Assembly (NCBI RefSeq): GCF_900112305.1
Contig: NZ_FOKT01000005.1
Location: 248,001 to 312,000 of the forward strand
Reading direction: 5' to 3'
Length of the DNA stretch: 64,000 nt
DNA from: Microbulbifer thermotolerans
GTDB taxonomy: Bacteria; Pseudomonadota; Gammaproteobacteria; Pseudomonadales; Cellvibrionaceae
Part shown: piece by piece, positions 18,145-26,481 of the stretch
Position numbering within the stretch: the first letter of the stretch is position 1
Layout of the letters: each line of letters begins with the position of its first letter
The notes under the pieces: generated by a model
Databases searched by the model: none
Seen by the model: only the letters and a program-made list of their open reading frames with translations
What the model was told of the DNA's origin: nothing
Position numbers and translations under genes: made by a program

Positions 18145-19791
18145 ATGGCCAAACAAGTCATCAAAGTGCCTGATCTCGGCGGTGCCGATCAGGTAGACGT
18201 AATCGAAATTACCGTTGCGGTGGGAGACACTGTCGCCGAGGAAGATTCGCTGATCGTTGTTGAGGGCGATAAGGCCTCCATGGATGTGCCGTCCCCCTGC
18301 GCCGGCAAAATCCTCAGTATCAGTGTCAAGGAAGGCGACAAGGTCTCCGAGGGCGATGTTATCGGTGAAATAGAAACCGAAACCGCCGCGGCGGAAGATA
18401 CCCCGGCACCCGCCGAGCCGGCAGGCGAGGCGGTAGCGGAGCAGCCGGCTGAAGAGCAACCAGCGCAGGCAGCCAGCGCCGCTGCACCTGCCGTGCAGGA
18501 AGAGAAAGAAGAAAAGATCGCGGTCCCGGATCTGGGCGGTTCCGACTCCGTGGACGTTATCGAAGTCTGTGTACAGCCTGGAGACGAGGTCGCCGAGGGT
18601 GACTCTCTGATCGTTGTGGAAGGTGACAAAGCCTCCATGGATGTCCCCGCGCCCTTCGCCGGCACTGTGGTGTCCATCGCCGTCAGTGAAGGCGACAAGG
18701 TTTCCACCGGCGACGACCTGGGCGTTCTGAAAGTGGTCAGTGGCGGTGCCCCCGCGCAGGATAAAGTGGAGGAGGCTCCGGCCAAAGTGGAGACTGCACC
18801 GGCCGCACCCGCGTCTCAAGCCCCGGTGGAACCACCTGCGGCGCCGCAGCGAGACCATCAAGTGGAGCGCAATCTGACCGTGTCCGCAGAAGTCTACGCA
18901 GGCCCGGCAGTGCGCAAGCTGGCGCGGGAACTGGGCGTGACTCTGAGCAAGGTGAAAGCCACCGGTCCCCGTGGACGCGTTACCAAGGACGATCTGCACG
19001 CTTATATCAAAGAGCAGGTACAGAAGGCGGAGAGCGGTGCTGTAGGCGTCGGCGCTGGACTGCCGCCCCTGCCGGAAATTGATTTCAGCCAGTTCGGCCC
19101 GGTGAACGTCGAGCCGATGACCAAGATTCACAAGGTCACAGCCGCCAATATGGCGCGCAATTGGCTCAACGTGCCCCACGTCACCCAATTCGATGATGCG
19201 GATATCACCGAGTTGGAGGAGTTCCGCAAGTCAATGAAGGCGGAGGCGGAGAAGCGCGGTGTGAAACTCACCCCGGTGCCCTTCCTGCTCAAGGCCGCCG
19301 CCGCAGCGCTGCGTGCAGAGCCCAGCTTCAATGTGTCGCTGCACAATGACGGCGAGCACATAGTGCGCAAGGACTATGTGCACATCGGCATGGCCGTGGA
19401 TACGCCTAAGGGGCTGATGGTGCCGGTGATCCGGGACGTGGACAAGAAAGGCCTTTACGAGCTGGCGCAAGAGGCTACGGAATTGGCCGGTAAAGCCCGC
19501 GACGGCAAACTGATGCCGAAGGATATGCAGGGCGCCTGCTTCACTATTTCCAGCCTCGGCGCCATCGGTGGCACAGGCTTTACGCCCATCGTCAACGCGC
19601 CGGAAGTGGGTATTCTCGGCGTGTCCAAACTGACGGTGAAACCGGTGTGGAACGGCAAGGAGTTTGTGCCCCGGCAGATGTTGCCTCTGGCTCTGTCCTA
19701 CGACCACCGCGCCGTCAACGGCGGTGACGCCGGGCGCTTTATGACGTACCTGGTCAGCGTCCTCAGCGACGTGCGCCGTTTGTTGCTGTAA
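18145..19791 (+). CDS. aceF: Dihydrolipoyllysine acetyltransferase (pyruvate dehydrogenase E2)
   Basis: A 548-residue E2 core protein that carries acetyl groups from E1 to coenzyme A. It has two lipoyl domains (about residues 1-78 and 118-195), each with the lipoylated lysine in VEGDKASMDVP, joined by Ala/Pro/Glu-rich flexible linkers. A peripheral-subunit-binding domain follows near 250-290 (YAGPAVRKLARELGV), then the catalytic domain ending with SYDHRAVNGGDAGRFM, which holds the active-site histidine. E. coli has three lipoyl domains, while two are common in other gammaproteobacteria. No clear terminator follows. Confidence 0.97.
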   Translation: MAKQVIKVPDLGGADQVDVIEITVAVGDTVAEEDSLIVVEGDKASMDVPSPCAGKILSISVKEGDKVSEGDVIGEIETETAAAEDTPAPAEPAGEAVAEQPAEEQPAQAASAAAPAVQEEKEEKIAVPDLGGSDSVDVIEVCVQPGDEVAEGDSLIVVEGDKASMDVPAPFAGTVVSIAVSEGDKVSTGDDLGVLKVVSGGAPAQDKVEEAPAKVETAPAAPASQAPVEPPAAPQRDHQVERNLTVSAEVYAGPAVRKLARELGVTLSKVKATGPRGRVTKDDLHAYIKEQVQKAESGAVGVGAGLPPLPEIDFSQFGPVNVEPMTKIHKVTAANMARNWLNVPHVTQFDDADITELEEFRKSMKAEAEKRGVKLTPVPFLLKAAAAALRAEPSFNVSLHNDGEHIVRKDYVHIGMAVDTPKGLMVPVIRDVDKKGLYELAQEATELAGKARDGKLMPKDMQGACFTISSLGAIGGTGFTPIVNAPEVGILGVSKLTVKPVWNGKEFVPRQMLPLALSYDHRAVNGGDAGRFMTYLVSVLSDVRRLLL

Positions 19792-19924
19792 GCGGCGTTT
19801 TTAACGCGCATTTGCGAGCGCCCGGAAGCTGTTGGCCAATAGCGGGAAATCCGCAAATTTGGCCGCAGCCTCGGGCGCATTGCTTCCAGCGCGAACCTGC
19901 ACAATTCTGGCAATTGCGTTTTAA

Positions 19925-20046
19925 GAAAACTCTGATTAATTCACGCGGACGCTGTATTGGGCTTCGGGGCGTTCGGGTAATGGGATGGGCTTTTCATCTG
20001 GCCTAAATCATTTTTCCCGTCACGAAGTAACTGAAACAGAGGTTCC
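19925..20046 (+). repeat. Decayed copy of the palindromic element lacking its centre
   Basis: The left end GAAAACTCTGATTAATTC and following CGGGGCG region match the element, and the right end keeps CAGAGGTTCC. The central hairpin is deleted, leaving about 122 bases. It lies in the 370-base gap between aceF and the first small lipoprotein gene; nothing else was seen in that gap except the ribosome site of the next gene. Confidence 0.65.
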
Positions 20047-20161
20047 TCAAGTTGAATTTCGCGCTAATTTCCTTTCCCCCGCCGCAAGCCGAATCCTCCG
20101 CCAGCTAAACTCAAATTGTACAAATATTGAGCGTGGCGCTGAAGGCGAGAGGTAATTAGAA

Positions 20162-20431
20162 ATGAGGCGCATAGGGATATCCGCTCTACCACTGATCGCG
20201 GTACTGACTGTACCGGGATGCGTATTTTTGCCCGTTGAAAAAACAGACCGCAACGACCCCTTTTTTTTCGATCCCGACGATAGCAGTTACAGCGCTGATT
20301 TTGCCGAAGTCGGCTATTACCAGCCCAATACTCAACTGCCATTAACCGCCAGCCGCTACTGTCCGGAGGCCGGTGAAATCCGCAAGGTGGGTTCCGCCTG
20401 CTGGTTTTTTCCGGTGATACGGGTTTACTAG
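20162..20431 (+). CDS. Small putative lipoprotein, first of three in tandem
   Basis: An 89-residue protein of unknown function. It begins with a short signal sequence ending in TVPGC, a weak lipobox, so lipid attachment is likely but not certain. The mature part is short and acidic (DRNDPFFFDPDD) and ends with two cysteines in the pattern C-PEAGEIRKVGSA-C. A GAGG site precedes the ATG. It opens a row of three small cysteine-bearing lipoprotein genes on the same strand. The second and third are clearly related to each other; this one shares only part of the cysteine layout. Confidence 0.72.
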   Translation: MRRIGISALPLIAVLTVPGCVFLPVEKTDRNDPFFFDPDDSSYSADFAEVGYYQPNTQLPLTASRYCPEAGEIRKVGSACWFFPVIRVY

Positions 20432-20470
20432 TGCTGAGCAGGCAGAAGAGATTCACCCGGAGGCCAATCG

Positions 20471-20767
20471 ATGCTCAGATATTTGGCGCTCACGCGCACG
20501 CTCCTTGCCGTTACACCGCTTGTCGCATGCGGTGTTGCCGATCCCAGGGATGAGGTCGTCTATCCCTACAGCCGGCCCATTCCCCGCGCCGCCGAGTACC
20601 GGGTGCCGGAAGTGCCGCGTCCGGTGGTGCAACCCGCGGCGAGCGAGACATACCGCGATGCCTGTCCCGGTGATGCGGAGGAGCTCGCCGAGGGGTCCAT
20701 TTGTCCACCAAGCGCCCAGTGCTTTGACATAGCTGGCGGACGCCGGTGTATCGTTCATGAAAAGTAA
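20471..20767 (+). CDS. Small cysteine-rich lipoprotein, second of three
   Basis: A 98-residue protein of unknown function with a lipoprotein signal (LVAC lipobox near residue 20). After a proline-rich stretch it has four cysteines, ending in CFDIAGGRRC. The downstream protein has the same pattern, ending in CYELDNGDWC, so the two are paralogues likely to form similar disulfides in the periplasm. A GGAGG site stands 7 bases before the ATG. The gene overlaps the next one by 11 bases, indicating translational coupling. Confidence 0.75.
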   Translation: MLRYLALTRTLLAVTPLVACGVADPRDEVVYPYSRPIPRAAEYRVPEVPRPVVQPAASETYRDACPGDAEELAEGSICPPSAQCFDIAGGRRCIVHEK

Positions 20768-21059
20768 ATTTCTGCCCGTTCTTCCCCTGGCACTTTTACT
20801 CGGCGGGTGCAGTGGCTTCTGGAATGATTTGTGTGGCACTCCGCAGTTTTACACCCACAGCTCTATCCCCGTCGAGTTGGCGCCAGCCTTTCCCCACGAA
20901 TGTTTTACCGGTGATATGCCGGCTGCAGGTCCCGCTATGTGTATTGAGGAGGGCGTCCACTGTTACGAGCTGGATAACGGCGACTGGTGCGCTGGTCCAT
21001 ACTCGCCTTTTGCCCTGGAGCCTGCGTACGGGATGCGCGCGCAGGATTGGTCCAAATAA
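20757..21059 (+). CDS. Small cysteine-rich lipoprotein, third of three
   Basis: A 100-residue protein of unknown function with a strong lipobox LGGC near residue 18. Its four-cysteine region (C-x-x-GD, then C-x6-C-x8-C) parallels the gene before it. It begins inside the 3' end of that gene and has no clear ribosome site of its own, so it probably depends on translation of its neighbour. It may sit in the outer membrane, but I see no clue to partner or substrate. Confidence 0.75.
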   Translation: MKSKFLPVLPLALLLGGCSGFWNDLCGTPQFYTHSSIPVELAPAFPHECFTGDMPAAGPAMCIEEGVHCYELDNGDWCAGPYSPFALEPAYGMRAQDWSK

Positions 21060-21160
21060 CTTCCCACCCGAAATTTTTGCACGGTAGGTTTACCTGCGGC
21101 GGGAATCCGCTATGCTTGGCCCCCATTGGTTGACGGTCTGGGCAACGAGTGGAGGTGTAT

Positions 21161-21793
21161 ATGTTGTCTGCCGCAGAGGCGATACGCCGCTTACGGGAGG
21201 GCAATCGCCGTTTTGTGTCCGGGGAGCGGGATATGGGCGTCCGGTTGGATCAACACCGGCGCCGGGAGCTGCTGGAGGGACAGCCCTGCTTCGCAATTAT
21301 TCTTGGCTGCTCTGACTCCCGAGTGCCGGCAGAATTAATTTTCGATCAGGGGCTGGGCGACCTTTTTGTTATCCGCGTGGCCGGCAACGTGGTGGCGCCA
21401 TCACAAATTGGCAGTATTGAGTTTGCCGCAGAGCGCTTTGGCACACCGCTGGTGGTAGTGCTGGGGCATTCCCATTGCGGCGCGGTGCAAGCTACGCTGG
21501 AGGAATTGGAGCGACCGCAAGAGAGCCGTTCTCCGAACCTGCGTTCTATTGTCGATCGGATACGTCCTTCGGTGGAGCCACTGTTGGAATGTGCCGATGC
21601 CCATAATGCGGAAACTTTGGCTGAGCGCGCGGTGCGCGCCAATATTCGAGCTTCCGCCAATCAGCTTCGCCACGGTTCGCAGATACTGGAACAGTTAGTA
21701 CAGGAAGGGCGGCTGGTAATTGTGGGCGCGGAGTATTCGTTGGAAACCGGCGAGGTGGATTTTTTCGATGGCCTGCCGGAGGAAAGCGATTGA
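21161..21793 (+). CDS. Beta-class carbonic anhydrase
   Basis: A 210-residue enzyme that interconverts carbon dioxide and bicarbonate. The zinc site is plain: Cys and Asp-Arg in LGCSDSRVPAE, and His and Cys in GHSHCGAV. It begins MLSAAEAIRRLREGN, typical of cytoplasmic beta-carbonic anhydrases, with no signal peptide. ATG 21161 has a GGAGG site 5 bases upstream, so the upstream in-frame GTG (21149) is unlikely. The stop codon is followed at once by a fragment of the palindromic repeat's left end. Confidence 0.95.
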   Translation: MLSAAEAIRRLREGNRRFVSGERDMGVRLDQHRRRELLEGQPCFAIILGCSDSRVPAELIFDQGLGDLFVIRVAGNVVAPSQIGSIEFAAERFGTPLVVVLGHSHCGAVQATLEELERPQESRSPNLRSIVDRIRPSVEPLLECADAHNAETLAERAVRANIRASANQLRHGSQILEQLVQEGRLVIVGAEYSLETGEVDFFDGLPEESD

Positions 21794-21815
21794 GGAACCT
21801 CTGAATAACCCTCTG
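21794..21815 (+). repeat. Left-end fragment of the palindromic element
   Basis: GGAACCTCTGAATAA directly after the carbonic anhydrase TGA stop matches the first bases of the repeat with one change. The rest of the element is missing or unrecognisable, and no target duplication is seen. Confidence 0.45.
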
Positions 21816-21879
21816 TCTGGCGGAAAAAAGACACCGCACCCACGCGAACTCATCGACGCTTCTAATAAAGGGAAAAACG

Positions 21880-22236
21880 ATGCGCTGGCTCAAGGGAGTA
21901 CTGATCGCCATCGACCAGTTGGGTAATGCAATCGCCGGGGGTAACCCCGACGCCACTATTTCCGCGCGCACTGGCTATTTTGCCCGGGTGGAGGAAACAC
22001 CCTTGCGGCCATACTGGCGGCTGTTGGAGCGGATTATCGACTTCACCTTCCTGCCCATTGATGGCCCGGATCACTGCTATAACGCCTACTTGGCGGACAA
22101 GGACGAAAAAAATGAGGAGGGCAGTGATTTGATGCGCGGGTTACTGGGGGTGATAGTGATCCTCGTGTGCCTGCCGCTGTCACTGTTTACCCGCCTGTAC
22201 GTCCTGATTATCCCCGGTGCGCGCTACAGTGCTTGA
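21880..22236 (+). CDS. Small membrane protein of unknown function
   Basis: A 118-residue protein with one clear hydrophobic helix near the C-terminus (about residues 86-110, LLGVIVILVCLPLSLFT). The N-terminal half is soluble and has an aromatic, conserved-looking stretch WRLLERIIDFTFLPIDGPDH with a cysteine and histidine close by. Similar small proteins occur as hypotheticals in other proteobacteria. An AAAGGGA site precedes the ATG. It is convergent with the thiopurine methyltransferase gene. I cannot assign a function. Confidence 0.72.
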   Translation: MRWLKGVLIAIDQLGNAIAGGNPDATISARTGYFARVEETPLRPYWRLLERIIDFTFLPIDGPDHCYNAYLADKDEKNEEGSDLMRGLLGVIVILVCLPLSLFTRLYVLIIPGARYSA

Positions 22237-22294
22237 GGCGGCCCCGGTCAATGTGCGCGGATGCCGCAATGCGCTCGGGTGCTGTGCGGTTGAG

Positions 22295-22936
22295 CTATTG
22301 TTTTGGTTCTAACAGCCAGATAGTCTCATCTGCCTCGCATTTATTTTTCAGCCGTCCCGGGAAAGGCACGCTCTCGAGTTTGGTCAGCTGATAGCTTTCC
22401 CCATAGTGTCCCGCGATTTCCTCGCCGCCGACGGAAAAGGGTGGGCCGGCGACTAGGCGTTGGTCATACTCAAAGGTAATCAGAAGCTGCGGCACGCCCC
22501 CAGTGATGGCTTGCAGGTGCGCACTATAGCGGCGGCGCATGGGTTCCGGCAGGGCGACCAGGGCCGCTCTGTCATAGATGGCATCGACGGGGCCGAGCTG
22601 CTCGGCGGTCAGGTTGAAGATATCGCCCACAAACAGGTCGACTGCTTCCGCGCTGTAGCGGGTCAAGCCTCCCGCACTGGTTATTTCCGGCTCGACGCCC
22701 GCCTCCGCGAACAGCTGTTCCACCGCAATGCGGCTCAATTCTGCCCCAACCACCTGGTAACCGCGGGCGAGAAGCCAGGGGATATCCTGAGTCTTGCCGC
22801 ACAGGGGAACAAAAAAACGTTTGCCCTGTGCGATCGAGAGGGCGGAAACATGTTTGACCAGAAGGGCATTGGGTTTACCTTCGTGGAAGGCAATCTCATT
22901 TTTTGCCCATCTTTTATGCCAAAAACCCGCTTCCAT
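22295..22936 (-). CDS. tpm: Thiopurine S-methyltransferase
   Basis: A 213-residue S-adenosylmethionine-dependent methyltransferase of the bacterial TPMT family. The start MEAGFWHKRWAKNEIAFHE and the block FFVPLCGKTQDIPWL are diagnostic. In bacteria the family methylates selenium and tellurium oxyanions and some thiols, which gives resistance; natural substrate here is unknown. The frame extends 30 codons upstream, but ATG 22936 has a GAGG site and gives the family length. It lies directly downstream of the MexF-like pump gene's end in the opposite sense of nothing else, on the same strand as the pump but with a gap of about 100 bases. Confidence 0.94.
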   Translation of the reverse strand: MEAGFWHKRWAKNEIAFHEGKPNALLVKHVSALSIAQGKRFFVPLCGKTQDIPWLLARGYQVVGAELSRIAVEQLFAEAGVEPEITSAGGLTRYSAEAVDLFVGDIFNLTAEQLGPVDAIYDRAALVALPEPMRRRYSAHLQAITGGVPQLLITFEYDQRLVAGPPFSVGGEEIAGHYGESYQLTKLESVPFPGRLKNKCEADETIWLLEPKQ

Positions 22937-23035
22937 TATTGTTCCTCTTATTTTGGTTTTTACGCCCGGCCTGAGTGGGTGCGGATGCATCCGCACGGGT
23001 GTTGTCACTCGCTCCGGAAAGCTCACGGGAATTCA

Positions 23036-26000
23036 TCATAGCTTCCCTGAAGTGGCTGAAACCGGCTGCGGCATGTCTACGGAAGTTTGACGCCCACTTC
23101 CGGTCAGTTTGCGCAGCGCCACATAGAATACCGGTGTCAACAGCAATCCAAACAGGGTCACACCGATCATACCAGTAAAGACCGTCACTCCCATCGCGTT
23201 GCGCACCTCGGCACCGGCACCAGTGGCAAGCACCAGCGGCACCACGCCCGCGATAAAGGCCACCGAAGTCATGATAATCGGACGCAGGCGCAGGCGGCAG
23301 GCCTCGAGCGCAGCACGGACTGGATCAAGCCCCTTTTCAATTTCCAGTTCGCGGGCAAACTCCACGATCAGAATGGCGTTCTTGCAGGCCAACCCCATCA
23401 GTACGACAAGTCCCACCTGCACAAACACATTGTTGTCGCCGTCGCTCAGCCAGACACCGAACAGTGCGGCGAGCAGGCACATGGGCACGATCAGTATCAC
23501 CGCCAGGGGCAGTACCCAGCTTTCATAGAGGGCGGCGAGCACCAGGAACACCAGCAGCAGCGCCAGTGGAAAAACCAGCATGGAGGCGTTGCTGCGGTTG
23601 ACCTGTTCGAAGCTGAGATCCGTCCAGGCGATATTCATGCGGGCGGGCAGTGTCTGTCCGGCCACCTGCTCCACCGTTTGCAGTGTCTCGCTGGAGGACA
23701 GCATCGCTGGATTTGACTGCCCCAGCAGATCCGCGGCCGGATAGCCATTGTAGCGGATCACCGGATCGGGGCCGTAACTTTGCTTGAGCTGCACCATGGT
23801 GCTGATAGGGACCATTTCGCCCCGGTTGTTACGGGTATACAAATGGTCGATATCCGCAATTTCGTCGCGGAAGGGGGCATCTGCCTGGGCCATAACGCGG
23901 TAAGTGCGGCCGAAGAGGTTGAAGTCATTGATGTACAGGGAGCCGAAATACAATTGCAGTGTCCCGAACAGATCGTCCAGTCGCACGCCCTGGGCCTTGG
24001 CCTGCAGGCGGTCTACTTCCGCGTCCAGCTGGGGCACATTGGCCTGGTAAGAACTGAATGGATAGCTGAGTCCCGGTGTTTGGCTGAGGGCGCCGGCCAG
24101 TTGATTGGTCGCGGTCTGCAAGGCGCCGTAGCCTGCGCCAGAGCGGTCCTGGATATATAGTGAATAACCGGAGCCGGCGCCGAGACCAAAGATGGGGGGA
24201 GGCATAAAACTGACTGCGAAACCCTCTTTGATCTGTGCCAGTTTGCCGTTGAGTTCCGTCGCGATTTCTTCGGCGCTGCGATCCCGCTCGTTGAAATCAT
24301 CGAAGAGCACAAACACGGTACCCACATTGGGGGTGTTGGTGCGTTGCAGCGCGTTGAAGCCGACAAAGCCCGCTGCGTGGGCGATACCTTCAGTCTCCAG
24401 CGCCAGCTCGCTCACCCTGCGTGCGACGGCCTCGGTGCGGTCCAGGCTCGCGCCTTCCGGCAGGCGGATACTGCCCACCAGATAGGTTTTGTCCTGAGTG
24501 GGGATAAATCCGCCCGGGACCTGATTGAACATAAAGGCGGTGGCTGCCAGTAGAAGTGCGTAAACCGCGAACACCGCCCCGCGGCGCTTCAGGCTGCGGC
24601 CCACCAATCCCTGATAGCGCTCGGCATTTTTGCTGAAGAAGCGGTTAAACGGGCGGAACAGCCAACCGAACAGGCGGTCGATAATCCGCGCTGGCATGTC
24701 CGGTGCGGCGCCGTGGGGTTTCAGCAGTGTCGCAGCCAGTGCGGGCGACAATGTCAGTGAATTGACCGCTGAGATAACGGTGGCAATCGCGATGGCCATG
24801 GCAAACTGGCGGTAGAACTGACCGGTGATGCCGTCCAGAAATGCCATCGGCACAAAGACCGCGCAGAGCACCAGGCTGATGGCGACAATGGGGCCACTCA
24901 CCTCCCGCATCGCCTGATGTGCCGCCGCCAGCGGCGGCAGGCCTTCCTCGATGTTGCGTTCGACGTTTTCCACCACCACGATCGCATCGTCAACGACAAT
25001 ACCTATAGCCAGCACCATACCGAACAGGGTGAGGGTGTTGATAGAAAAGCCCAGCAACAACAGCACGGCGAAGGTTCCAACGATGGATACCGGTACCGCC
25101 AGCAGTGGGATGATGGACGCGCGCCAGGTCTGCAGGAAGAGGATTACCACCAGCACCACCAGCAGTACCGCTTCCATCAGGGTTTTGATCACGGCTTTGA
25201 TCGACGTGCTGACAAATACCGTTGGATCGTAGGCGATCTCCCAGGTCATGCCCTCGGGGAAGTCATCGTCCAGCTCCGCCATTTTTTCGCGCACAGCCTG
25301 GGAAACTTCTAACGAGTTGGAGCCGGGCGCCTGGAATATTGGTAGGGCCACCGCCTGACGGCCGTCCAGCAGCGTGCGCAGCGCGTCTTCTGACGAAGCC
25401 AGTTCAATGCGCGCGAGTTCGCGCAGGCGGATGAGCTCGCCGTTGTCGCCGGTTTTCAGCACGATATCTCCGAACTCATCGCTGTTGGCAAGCCGGCCCC
25501 TGGCGTTGATGGAGATCAGGAAATCGTTGTCGACGGGCATCGGCTGGGCGCCTATCTGGCCGGCGGACACCTGAATATTCTGTTCTCGCACTGCGTCGAC
25601 GATATCGGAAGCAGTTACACCCAGGGCGGCGGCCTTCTGCGGGTCTACCCACAGGCGCATGGCGTAGTCGCCGGAACCGAACAGTCCCGCTTGCCCGACG
25701 CCGGGGATGCGCGCCAGCTCATCGCGGATATGCAGCACCGCATAGTTGCGAATATAGGTAGCGTCGAAGCGGTCGTCTGGCGACAGGAGGTGTACCGCCA
25801 TCATCAGGTTTGGAGACTGTTTCTGCGTGGTTACTCCCTGGAGGCGGACTTCTTCCGGTAGCCGCTGTAGCGCCTGGGACACGCGGTTTTGCACCTGCAC
25901 CTGAGCAAGGTCGGGATCTGTGCCGAGCTTAAAAGTGACTGTCAGTGACAAGGTGCCGTCGCTGCCGGCGACGGATTTCATGTAAATCATGTTTTCCACG

Positions 26001-26218
26001 CCGTTGATGGCTTCTTCCAGCGGCGTGGCGACAGTTTCGGCAATGGTTTTCGGGTTGGCCCCAGGGTAGCGCGCGGTCACGGCAACGCTCGGCGGCACCA
26101 CTTCCGGATATTCACTTACCGGTAGTACCGGGATACTGATAAGGCCGACGGTAAAAATGATGATCGATAATACTGAGGCGAAGATCGGCCTGTCGACAAA
26201 AAAACGGGAAAAATTCAT
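23036..26218 (-). CDS. RND efflux transporter, HAE1 family (MexF/AcrB-like)
   Basis: A 1060-residue inner-membrane drug/proton antiporter with the RND layout of twelve helices and two large periplasmic loops. The start MNFSRFFVDRPIFASVLS and SEYPEVVPPSV resemble MexF more than AcrB. The proton-relay aspartates lie in GIVVDDAIVVVENVERN. It would form a tripartite pump with the MexE-like adaptor encoded upstream and an outer-membrane channel that is not in this operon. A 263-base gap holding a decayed repeat separates it from the adaptor gene, unlike the tight spacing usual for such pairs. The divergent AraC gene is a likely regulator. Confidence 0.95.
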   Translation of the reverse strand: MNFSRFFVDRPIFASVLSIIIFTVGLISIPVLPVSEYPEVVPPSVAVTARYPGANPKTIAETVATPLEEAINGVENMIYMKSVAGSDGTLSLTVTFKLGTDPDLAQVQVQNRVSQALQRLPEEVRLQGVTTQKQSPNLMMAVHLLSPDDRFDATYIRNYAVLHIRDELARIPGVGQAGLFGSGDYAMRLWVDPQKAAALGVTASDIVDAVREQNIQVSAGQIGAQPMPVDNDFLISINARGRLANSDEFGDIVLKTGDNGELIRLRELARIELASSEDALRTLLDGRQAVALPIFQAPGSNSLEVSQAVREKMAELDDDFPEGMTWEIAYDPTVFVSTSIKAVIKTLMEAVLLVVLVVILFLQTWRASIIPLLAVPVSIVGTFAVLLLLGFSINTLTLFGMVLAIGIVVDDAIVVVENVERNIEEGLPPLAAAHQAMREVSGPIVAISLVLCAVFVPMAFLDGITGQFYRQFAMAIAIATVISAVNSLTLSPALAATLLKPHGAAPDMPARIIDRLFGWLFRPFNRFFSKNAERYQGLVGRSLKRRGAVFAVYALLLAATAFMFNQVPGGFIPTQDKTYLVGSIRLPEGASLDRTEAVARRVSELALETEGIAHAAGFVGFNALQRTNTPNVGTVFVLFDDFNERDRSAEEIATELNGKLAQIKEGFAVSFMPPPIFGLGAGSGYSLYIQDRSGAGYGALQTATNQLAGALSQTPGLSYPFSSYQANVPQLDAEVDRLQAKAQGVRLDDLFGTLQLYFGSLYINDFNLFGRTYRVMAQADAPFRDEIADIDHLYTRNNRGEMVPISTMVQLKQSYGPDPVIRYNGYPAADLLGQSNPAMLSSSETLQTVEQVAGQTLPARMNIAWTDLSFEQVNRSNASMLVFPLALLLVFLVLAALYESWVLPLAVILIVPMCLLAALFGVWLSDGDNNVFVQVGLVVLMGLACKNAILIVEFARELEIEKGLDPVRAALEACRLRLRPIIMTSVAFIAGVVPLVLATGAGAEVRNAMGVTVFTGMIGVTLFGLLLTPVFYVALRKLTGSGRQTSVDMPQPVSATSGKL

Positions 26219-26300
26219 AGATCAGTCCGCACTGACTTCGGAGATTGCTGTTGTTACTGCCACGGCTAAGCGATGGCAGTGCGCTTGTGGGCCACCCGTC

Positions 26301-26407
26301 TGGGGTAGCGGTTTAATTCGCGTAAGTGCTATAGCGGATTGCGGGGTGCTTGAGGTGTTGAGCGCGAAGTCTCGTCACCTTCAGCGAGCGCAATTAGCTG
26401 AGGTCCC
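26301..26407 (+). repeat. Heavily decayed copy of the palindromic element between the pump genes
   Basis: The left part reads TTTAATTCGCGTAAGTGCTATAG then GCGGGGTGCTTGAGG when aligned in short pieces to the element, and the right part GCAATTAGCTGAGGTCCC resembles the right terminal repeat. The central hairpin is mostly gone. It lies between the MexE-like and MexF-like genes. Confidence 0.45.
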
Positions 26408-26481
26408 ATAATGGCAGCGGGACTTGTTGAGGATCGCCGGACGCGGCTGGCATGGCGCGCGGCCGGAAATCCCGCACCGAG

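Noticed and set aside
18124..19188. Minus-strand open frame opposite aceF
   Set aside because: Its repetitive content just mirrors the two lipoyl domains and linkers of aceF.
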